Shown here one piece after another: positions 17,000-24,033 of a stretch of 26,261 nt of DNA (position 1 is its first letter; the number at the start of each line of letters is the position of its first letter). The translations under genes were made by a program, and so were the position numbers. The notes beneath the pieces were generated by a model, which saw only the letters and a list, made by a program, of their open reading frames with translations, was not told the origin of the DNA and did not search any database. The DNA comes from CAINVV01 sp036508555 (lineage in GTDB: Bacteria > Bacteroidota > Bacteroidia > Bacteroidales > Prolixibacteraceae). The DNA is taken from contig DATCHD010000014.1 of assembly GCA_036508555.1 (NCBI GenBank), positions 1 to 26,261 on the forward strand, given 5' to 3'.

Positions 17000-17489
17000 T
17001 TAGTTTAGTCTTCATCAGATGTTTGATATCATCATTGCTTGTGAAAGATGAACAATTTTACATAACATGGAAGTGTTGTCCGGATTAAAAAAGTTGCATT
17101 CTCTTCATTACAAAGAGAGCAGTAAACTGACACCTGGCAATTATCCACTTTGCCTGAAACACCTGCGTATTGACGAGCGACACCAACCGATTCGTCACCT
17201 TTTTTTAAATGAGAACTTTCATCAATAATAAACCCGGTAGGCGTGCCACTTTTGGCTTTGCTGTACTCCATTAATGCTGAAGCTTCCAATGCAGTCTGCT
17301 TATTAACTTCTTTGTAATCCCATTTAGATTCACTGAGAAAATTATAATACTGGTAATATTTATGCTTGCTCTGGCACTTGCTCAACCATCCGTTCCATAT
17401 TGGTGCGGTTTTTTTCGCATTTCATCAATCCTAAGAGATAAGAATATGCCTTGTCAATATTGTTTCGTCGGTATACAACTTAGTTTAGT
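17000..17489. repeat. 10-bp direct repeat flanking the IS701-type remnant
   Basis: TTAGTTTAGT occurs at 17000-17009 and at 17480-17489, on either side of the transposase fragment. The right copy touches the point where the fragment's open frame ends and covers the probable -33 box of susC. Such a repeat could mark the join left by a deletion or insertion, but IS701 elements normally make shorter target duplications, and chance in AT-rich DNA is possible. Confidence 0.35.
17032..17479 (-). pseudogene. Frameshifted N-terminal fragment of an IS701-type transposase
   Basis: Two pieces in different frames. Piece 1 (17479 down to 17363) reads through KAYSYLLGLMKCEK and NMERMVEQVPE and hits a stop at 17360-17362. 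Piece 2 (to 17032) continues in another frame with YYNFLSESKWDYKEVN, then GFIIDESSHLKKGDESVGVA and RQYAGVSGKVDNCQVSVYCS. The IIDES-HLKKG motif, holding the first catalytic Asp, and GVARQYAG-SGK--NCQ are hallmarks of IS701 transposases. After NEENAT the similarity is lost, and the later catalytic residues are absent, so roughly two thirds of the protein is missing. There is no start codon, as the frame is closed by a stop at 17480-17482. A dead remnant between the deacetylase and susC; no terminal inverted repeats were recognised. Confidence 0.85.
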
Positions 17490-17514
17490 AATGCTAAAAT
17501 TATTCTTATATTTG
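17484..17514 (+). promoter_or_regulatory. Probable promoter of the susCD operon
   Basis: TATATTTG at 17507-17514 is a perfect Bacteroidota -7 box. TTTA at 17484-17487, 19 bases upstream, is a one-mismatch -33 box. The site lies 38 bases before the susC ATG and right next to the edge of the IS701-type remnant. No sigma/anti-sigma pair or hybrid regulator is seen nearby. Confidence 0.55.
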
Positions 17515-17552
17515 ACAGTAATTAACATCTATTAACTAATTATTAACGTCAC

Positions 17553-20500
17553 ATGTCTAAAAAAATCATTGGAATTTTTCTAATGTGCATACTCGTGCTG
17601 TTTGTCAACAGCGTGATGGCGCAGAATTCGATTACCGGGACGGTAACGGATGATACCGGTTCACCACTACCCGGTGCTAGTGTTGTTGTAAAAGGTACAA
17701 CACAAGGCGTCATAACCGACGCCAACGGCAAGTTCAACCTTTCGGTTCCTGCGAATGCCAGATTGGTCATCTCTTTCGTTGGGATGAAAAACTATGAAGT
17801 GGCTGTTGGTACCAATAAAACCATCAATGTGCAATTAACTACTTCTGCCGTAGGTGTTGAAGAGGTAGTTGTAACAGCTCTTGGTATATCGCGAGAGAAG
17901 AAATCACTCGGATATGCTGTTTCAGAGGTCAAAGGTGAGACTATGCAGGCTGTAGCTCAATCAAATGTGCTGAATTCATTAGCCGGAAAAGTATCAGGTG
18001 TTCAAATTAGTTCGACCGGTGCGGCTGGTTCTTCTATGACCATGGTTATTCGTGGCGCTTCTTCCCTGACCAGTGACAATCAGCCACTTTTTGTTGTGGA
18101 CGGTGTTCCGATGAATAACACCCTGAATAACGTTTCACAGATTGGTAATGATAACAGAGTCGACTACGGTAATGCGATTGCTGACTTAAATGCTGATGAC
18201 ATAGCTTCATTATCAGTTTTGAAAGGACCTAGCGCAGCGGCCCTTTATGGTTCAAGAGCAGGTAACGGTGTTGTATTGATTACAACAAAAACGGGTAAGA
18301 AAAAGAAAGGGTTAGGTATAACGATAACCTCAAATACGGTTATTGAAACACCCTATAAATATCTTGCCATGGATAATGGGATGGCTTATGGTAAACGTCC
18401 ATATACGCAGGATAACAGGCCTTCTAATGGATTGGATTATATGCTTATAAATCCTTCAGAAGCTGCCTGGGGTGGCCCTCAATTGGATAAAGGAATCATG
18501 GCCTATCAGTGGCCATATTATAATGCAAATGGGGTGCTGACTGCAACTCCGTTGATTAGTCATCCCAATAACGCAAAAGAATTCTTTCAAACAGGATATA
18601 CCACGACAAATAATATAGAAATAGGTGATGCTACGGACAGAGTCGACTACAGACTTTCGTTTGACAACATGGAAAATAAAGGGGTAATACCAAACAGCGA
18701 TTTACATAAAAACTCTATTGCCCTGAATTCTACCGTAAAGCTTAATGCGAAACTTAAAGTAAGTACCAGTATTAACTTTACTTCTTCAGGTGCTAAAAAT
18801 CGTCCCGCTGGTAACCGGGGAACTAATCCAATGCAGGCGTTTTATGAGAAAAATACCTCTGTTGACATGCTTGAGTTAAAAAATTATTGGGAACCGGGCA
18901 AGGTGGGTATCCTGCAACATAGCCCTTATACGCTAAACGATGCTACCACCGGTGCCAGAGGAGGTATGGCAAACAACCCATTTTTCCTGGCTAATGAAGT
19001 AAACAATGGATTCCTAAGAGACCGGCTTTACGGTAATGTTAGATTAGACTATCAAATCCTTCCGGATCTGACATTCTTTGCGCGCTATGCATTGGATACT
19101 TTTCATGAGTTCCGGGACACTAAAATTTCAAAAAGTTATACCGGCGAACCTAATGGATTATACGGTTTAGTAAATATGTACAGGAGAGAACATAACACCG
19201 ACTTCCTTTTCACCTATACTAAAAAAACCACTAATTTTAATATTTCTGTTTCTGCAGGGGGTAATGAAATGTACCAGTATGCCGAAAACAGTTCGATAAC
19301 CGGTAAAAACGGAGGTTCTGGATTAATACTACCTGGAATCTTTAATGTTGGGAACATGGCTCCAAGCAACATCCTGGTTGGTTCAGGACTAAGCCAAAAA
19401 GGTATTTATAGTCTATATGCATTAGGTTCAATTGGCTATAAAGATTACGTTTATCTTGATTTGACAGCTCGAAATGACTGGTCCAGTACTTTGCCAAAAG
19501 AAAGTAGATCATATTTTTATCCATCTGCATCTTTAAGCTTATTGCTAAATCGCATGTTTGATTTTGGAACCAATGTTTCCCTGGTTAAATTAAGAGGTGG
19601 AATAGCTCAGGTAGGTAATGACACCAATCCTTATTCTTTAATGCCTTCAATGGGTTCTGCCGGACCATGGGGTGATCAAACACAATTAACAACATCTGGC
19701 TCCTTGTTATTGGCTAGTTTAAAACCGGAAATTAAAACATCCAAAGAAATCGGAGCAGATCTTGGATTATTTGACAATCGTTTAAAACTTGAAGGTACCT
19801 ATTATTCATCAGAAAATAAAAACCAGATTCTTGGTATATCCTTGCCCCCATCATCCGGTAGTTCCAGTAAACAAATTAATGCAGGTTTGATTTCGAGTAA
19901 AGGTATTGAGCTTAGTATTGGTGGCACACCGATTAGGTCTAAAGATCTGAATTGGGATATTAATTTTATATATTCCAGGAACAGGACCAAGATAGAGTCA
20001 TTGGCTCCCGGGTTCAGTCACATTGATATATGGTCTGATGCTAAAGGTGGTGCATCAACATGGGTAGGTGAAGAAATCGGAAATATCATTGATACACAGT
20101 ATTTGCGTGTTACAGACAAAACTTCACCCTATTATGGATGGCCTCTTCTTGATGGTGACGGATGGGATCAAAGTGATAATACAAAGGAGAAGGATGGGAA
20201 AAGAGTTGCTCCTGTTATTGGCAATTTCAATCCTGACTTTACTGTTGGCATTCAGACATCGGTTACGTATAAAAATTGGACACTTAGCGCCAGTTTGGAT
20301 TGGAGAAAGGGTGGTCAATTTGTTTCTCAAACATTGCGTTACGGAGAGTCTGATTTTCACGGAGAGAGAATTGGAAATCTAATGATAAAGGTTCCCCAGG
20401 GTGTTGATATGCCTACCTGGCTAAAAGCACATGCTGACCTGTTTAATCAAAACGGAACAAACTATCCGGTGGTTGGTGGTGAAACTCAGGCGCAGGGCGG

Positions 20501-20948
20501 TTTGCAGTATGAAGAAGGAGGTGTAACACTTAATGATGGTGCTTTTATTCCTGGTGTAAGTGGTAGTTATGATGCAGGTGGTAAATTTGTGTTAGATCAG
20601 GAGCTTTTGAGTCAACCGATGGATAGAGCTAGTGACTTGTATGGTTGGAGTTATACTAAAACCGCGTTGTTTGACTCTGATTATATCAAATTAAGGGACA
20701 TCTCAATTTCGTATAAACTTCCATCCTTAAAATCTATTGGAATACAGAATGCATCCATTGCAATTTACAGTCGTAATGTTATTCTTTGGACAAAAGCCAA
20801 GATCGGTATAGATCCTGAAATGGCATTCCAGCAAGAATCCGGTGGTGCAACCGGTCCAGGCGGTAGTCAGTTTAAACAAGGTATTGAACGGTTCAACGTA
20901 ACTCCTTGGTCAATTCCTATGGGTATTAAGCTGAATGTAAGTTTCTAA
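17553..20948 (+). CDS. SusC/RagA-family TonB-dependent outer-membrane transporter
   Basis: A 1131-residue outer-membrane receptor. A signal peptide (1-23, cleavage after NSVMA) is followed by a carboxypeptidase-regulatory-like beta domain (about 26-98, with GTVTDDTGSPLPGASVVVKG). Next come a TonB-box-like VEEVVVTALG (102-111) and the plug (about 118-250). The plug carries the family signature VIRGASSLTSDNQPLFVVDG and then LSVLKGPSAAALYGSRAGNG. The rest is the 22-strand barrel, ending in the aromatic-terminated GIKLNVSF expected for outer-membrane insertion. SusC proteins import oligosaccharides or peptides bound by their SusD lid, powered by TonB-ExbBD. There is no STN domain, so control by an anti-sigma factor is not indicated. 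susD follows after 20 bp. The ligand cannot be told from sequence. Confidence 0.97.
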   Translation: MSKKIIGIFLMCILVLFVNSVMAQNSITGTVTDDTGSPLPGASVVVKGTTQGVITDANGKFNLSVPANARLVISFVGMKNYEVAVGTNKTINVQLTTSAVGVEEVVVTALGISREKKSLGYAVSEVKGETMQAVAQSNVLNSLAGKVSGVQISSTGAAGSSMTMVIRGASSLTSDNQPLFVVDGVPMNNTLNNVSQIGNDNRVDYGNAIADLNADDIASLSVLKGPSAAALYGSRAGNGVVLITTKTGKKKKGLGITITSNTVIETPYKYLAMDNGMAYGKRPYTQDNRPSNGLDYMLINPSEAAWGGPQLDKGIMAYQWPYYNANGVLTATPLISHPNNAKEFFQTGYTTTNNIEIGDATDRVDYRLSFDNMENKGVIPNSDLHKNSIALNSTVKLNAKLKVSTSINFTSSGAKNRPAGNRGTNPMQAFYEKNTSVDMLELKNYWEPGKVGILQHSPYTLNDATTGARGGMANNPFFLANEVNNGFLRDRLYGNVRLDYQILPDLTFFARYALDTFHEFRDTKISKSYTGEPNGLYGLVNMYRREHNTDFLFTYTKKTTNFNISVSAGGNEMYQYAENSSITGKNGGSGLILPGIFNVGNMAPSNILVGSGLSQKGIYSLYALGSIGYKDYVYLDLTARNDWSSTLPKESRSYFYPSASLSLLLNRMFDFGTNVSLVKLRGGIAQVGNDTNPYSLMPSMGSAGPWGDQTQLTTSGSLLLASLKPEIKTSKEIGADLGLFDNRLKLEGTYYSSENKNQILGISLPPSSGSSSKQINAGLISSKGIELSIGGTPIRSKDLNWDINFIYSRNRTKIESLAPGFSHIDIWSDAKGGASTWVGEEIGNIIDTQYLRVTDKTSPYYGWPLLDGDGWDQSDNTKEKDGKRVAPVIGNFNPDFTVGIQTSVTYKNWTLSASLDWRKGGQFVSQTLRYGESDFHGERIGNLMIKVPQGVDMPTWLKAHADLFNQNGTNYPVVGGETQAQGGLQYEEGGVTLNDGAFIPGVSGSYDAGGKFVLDQELLSQPMDRASDLYGWSYTKTALFDSDYIKLRDISISYKLPSLKSIGIQNASIAIYSRNVILWTKAKIGIDPEMAFQQESGGATGPGGSQFKQGIERFNVTPWSIPMGIKLNVSF

Positions 20949-20968
20949 CATTTAAATTTAAAATTATT

Positions 20969-22690
20969 ATGAAATTTAAGAATACACTATATAATTTATT
21001 TCTGGTTCTAATAATGGTAGCTTTTGCATCATGCAAAGACCTTACCGAATTAAATGTGAGCCCGAATGCTGTAGATCCAACCACTGTCAATCCAAATTTT
21101 GAGGTGCCTACAGTTATTACTGCAACGGCATTACCTTATCTGGATTTCAATTATGAAGGTGGTATGGCAGGTGTTATGTCATATATTCAGAAAAGCGGCT
21201 GGGGTACAGACTTAAATAATTTCAGCGGAGACTGGATCGCCGGGCGTACATGGGGCGGTTATTATGGCAACCTTAGAAACATCTACCATCTGTACGACCG
21301 ATCTAAGGCAGAAAAGATGGAATTCCATCAAGGGGTGGCACTCGTTTTAAAAGCCTTCAACTTTGGTTTTATTACGGATGCTTGGGGGGATGCACCTTAT
21401 AGTGCAGCTGTTAATGCTGGTGCTGGAGGACAAGGAGATTTATTCCCGGTATTTGATTCTCAGGAAGATATTTACAAAGGAATAATTGCAGATCTTAAAG
21501 TCGCGAATACGCTGTTGTCTAAACCGGTAGAGTCTTATTCCCAAATCAGTAACAGTGCAGACGTATTGTACGGTGGAAGCCCTTCTAAATGGAGAAAAAT
21601 GGCGAACTCGTTATTGTTAAGGTATTATATGCGGATTTCTACCAAATCTCCCGTCATCGCAAAAGCTGGAATAGAAGAAATTATTTCAAATTCTGCAACA
21701 TTTCCAATTTTCACTGCTAATGAAGATGATGCAACCATGGGGTATATAGGTAGTACTTCCAGCGATTCATGGCCAGCTAATACTGCGCAAGATCAATCGC
21801 ACAGTAATTTTGACAGGATGCAACTCTGTGCTGGATTCAGGGATGTATTGGTCGACTTAAAAGATCCTAGAATTGCGGTCTGGTTCAATAAAGTTAATCT
21901 TAGAGTCAAAATTTCTAATCAATTTGCCCCTGTAGGAGAAACAATTACTGGTGGTGTAACTGGTGGTGTAAGATATTTGACTCCAGCATATGCAGCCGCA
22001 AAAAAATATGTAGTATATAACAAGTCAACTTGGTCGGCTGATGTTGATGCAGGGAAAACACTCATTGACACCATGGAATATGTGGGAATGCCACTTGCAT
22101 ATCTCGCTGGTGAACCATATACTTATAATCTTAACCCTAATCCTGTACAAGGAGGATCTAATGCTTCAGTATCGGCTCTGGCAGATATATATAAGAGTGC
22201 AAATGGAAGTCTACTAAAAGCAAGATTAATTTCGTATGCTGAAGTTTGCTTTATTATAGCTGAGGCTGCCCAAAAAGGCTATTCTGTTGGAACGCAGCAG
22301 TCGTGGTATGAAAAAGGAGTACAGGCATCACTGAACACTTGGGGCGTAGGGGGCAATTATGCTGCTTATATCGCTAATACCGGTGTTGCTTATGATGGTT
22401 CTTTAAAACAAATCATGGTTCAGAAATGGATTGCTAACTGGACTGTAGCTTTTGAATCATGGTGCGATTGGAGAAGAACAGGACTTCCAGCTCTATCTTT
22501 TGGCACACATGGAATACGGAATGCTATGCCAATTCGTTTCAAATATGACCCATCAGAAATAAATATTAATGGTGTAAATGCTCAGGTTGCAATTGGTAAA
22601 TTAGTTGAAACTGCTTTTACAGCTCAGGATGGTAAAGACAGTTCCTGGTCTAAAATGTGGTTGTTGCAGGGATCGAATATCCCATATTAA
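20969..22690 (+). CDS. SusD/RagB-family nutrient-binding lipoprotein (SusD-like_2 type)
   Basis: A 573-residue surface lipoprotein. The signal peptide ends in AFASC with Cys22 as the lipid-attachment site, followed directly by KDLTE, a Lys/acidic stretch like the Bacteroidota export signal for surface lipoproteins. Family landmarks of the SusD-like_2 branch: LTELNVSPNAVDPTT near the start, ALVLKAFNFGFITDAWGDAPYS in the TPR-like helical part, and near the C-terminus IAEAAQKGY and WTVAFESWCDWRRTGLPAL. Members form a hinged lid on their SusC partner and bind the ligand. This branch is often found as isolated SusCD pairs with unknown substrates, not in classical polysaccharide loci. It is followed by a strong hairpin terminator. 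Confidence 0.93.
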   Translation: MKFKNTLYNLFLVLIMVAFASCKDLTELNVSPNAVDPTTVNPNFEVPTVITATALPYLDFNYEGGMAGVMSYIQKSGWGTDLNNFSGDWIAGRTWGGYYGNLRNIYHLYDRSKAEKMEFHQGVALVLKAFNFGFITDAWGDAPYSAAVNAGAGGQGDLFPVFDSQEDIYKGIIADLKVANTLLSKPVESYSQISNSADVLYGGSPSKWRKMANSLLLRYYMRISTKSPVIAKAGIEEIISNSATFPIFTANEDDATMGYIGSTSSDSWPANTAQDQSHSNFDRMQLCAGFRDVLVDLKDPRIAVWFNKVNLRVKISNQFAPVGETITGGVTGGVRYLTPAYAAAKKYVVYNKSTWSADVDAGKTLIDTMEYVGMPLAYLAGEPYTYNLNPNPVQGGSNASVSALADIYKSANGSLLKARLISYAEVCFIIAEAAQKGYSVGTQQSWYEKGVQASLNTWGVGGNYAAYIANTGVAYDGSLKQIMVQKWIANWTVAFESWCDWRRTGLPALSFGTHGIRNAMPIRFKYDPSEININGVNAQVAIGKLVETAFTAQDGKDSSWSKMWLLQGSNIPY

Positions 22691-22715
22691 CATTAATTAT
22701 TTATTTTTTTATCAA

Positions 22716-22752
22716 GAGAGGGAGGGCTTATCATATTTTACCTCCCTCTTTT
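22716..22752 (+). terminator. Hairpin terminator after susD
   Basis: GAGGGAGG at 22718-22725 pairs exactly with CCTCCCTC at 22741-22748. AGA before it pairs with the TTT after it (with one G-T), giving an 11-bp stem with a 15-base loop and a short T-run (TTTT to 22752). It ends the susCD transcript just before the IS1182-type element begins. Confidence 0.7.
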
Positions 22753-22765
22753 AAAATCTCAATAC

Positions 22766-24017
22766 TGAGTGGAAAATATTTTCTGTTTTTGAAAAAATTA
22801 TTATTTTACAATTGATTCCCATCCGACAACCCATTTTTTCTCAACTGATTGAGAAGCGAGTGTTTTCGGAACATGATAGGTGATGTGGCAATATTGCCGT
22901 TAGAAATGATTGAAACGCAAAAATGAACTTGGCAAAGTGATATTTGAGCTCATATTTTGAAAAAAACGAAGTTCTTTGACATAATTGTTTTATGTATTTC
23001 AGTATTCGGACAAAGTTCACCCACAAACAGCGGATATTGGCCCACATTTGGTGCTTGATTTCACCCCGGTACCTGCTTTTTGCATTTGGATAATGGTAGC
23101 CTAACTGAAAAATGGTAGCTTCAACATTGTTGCGGAACTGTAGAATTTCAATGGGCGTTTCTGCTATTTGTTTTCGGATCAGGTAACCATCAATATCTTT
23201 TTGGGTAAAGGACCGATAAGCTTTCTCTGTTTTGATGCGCCATTTAAAGGTGCCGTCTTTACAGATAATCATTTTGGGATCAACAATCTCGTTGGTTATT
23301 GTATCAAAAATAGAGAGTTCCCCATTTTCGGTGAAGTTGAATTGATACCTGCTTTTCGCCCCTTGTATGGCATGGAGGTACAGATCGATCTCATTGTCCT
23401 TGCAATATTGTTGCCTAACAACTTACTGTCCATGCGGATGCGTTTCCCACTGACTTCGAATTCGGCACATTGGCCTTTGGTGATTTGTGCAAAAGCAGTT
23501 TCGAAGAGGTTCTCGTTATTTTCCTTTGCATATTCCTGAATGCGTTTGCGGAATAAATAATAGGTTGATTCTGTGGGCAGTGGATCGTCTGCATTATGCA
23601 AGCCTATTGCACTGCGAACCAAGAGGTTAAAACGACAGTTTTCAAAAATCTTTTGGTCACTTAAGCCTTCGGCCTCTTTTAATACCATCATTGCAACCAG
23701 TACATGGACAGGCGCATTGGGGGTACCGTTGTCCTGACAATATAAAGGCCGAAAGATATTCTCATCAATGCGCATGGTGACCTGTTTACGAAACTGATTA
23801 TGCCATGCCTGCTCATCTTCGAACATTTTTAGCGAATTGCCGGAAAACAAAGATTTGGGCGAGGTGAACATGTTAAGTTGACCGGATTTCGATGATTTCT
23901 TAAACATTTGTTGCTTTTTTGATTATGAAAGCAAGATACATAAAACAATTGAATTATACAACTATATATCTGAATATTAATTAATTAAAAACAAAAACAC
24001 TTTTCGGAGTGGACTCA
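22766..24017 (-). mobile_element. Decayed IS1182-type insertion sequence with imperfect terminal repeats
   Basis: The element holds a broken transposase and appears bounded by 26-bp imperfect inverted repeats at 22766-22791 and 23992-24017. Read inward, both begin TGAGT and both carry TGTTTTTG at positions 19-26, with a diverged middle (about 14 of 26 positions match). Total length is 1252 bp, shorter than typical complete elements because part of the transposase is missing. No clear target duplication is seen, although CTCAATA occurs at both edges. The right end lies only 16 bp before the start of the next lipoprotein gene. The boundaries are my reading and are less sure than the identity. 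Confidence 0.6.
22841..23907 (-). pseudogene. IS1182-type transposase with internal deletion and frameshift
   Basis: The N-terminal piece (23907 to about 23402) has the transposase N-terminal domain: NGTPNAPVHVLVAMMVLKEA, LSDQKIFENCRFNLLVRSAI, LPTESTYYLFRKRI, and RMDSKLLGNNIA with the first catalytic Asp. After GNNIA the frame is wrong and stops at 23296. Meanwhile the next frame reads KDNEIDLYLHAIQGAKSRY, LSIFDTITNEIVDPKMII, then FRNNVEATIFQLGYHYPNAK with the probable catalytic Glu, and ends at 22841. The two pieces together are about 360 residues; family members are usually about 500-560, so the central part with the second catalytic Asp is gone. The join coincides with a 10-bp stretch (23392-23401) that fits both flanking protein segments. 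Non-functional. Confidence 0.88.
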
Positions 24018-24033
24018 ATATTAAAAGTTATTA

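Noticed and set aside
16991..17031. A terminal inverted repeat for the IS701-type remnant
   Set aside because: I compared both flanks by eye and found only the direct 10-mer, no convincing inverted match.
22690..22770. Disruption of susD by the insertion sequence
   Set aside because: susD has a complete C-terminus and its own hairpin terminator before the element's left end, so it looks intact.
23168..23539. A 123-codon plus-strand frame across the middle of the IS1182-type element
   Set aside because: It is the antisense reading of the transposase remnant on the minus strand; no independent support.
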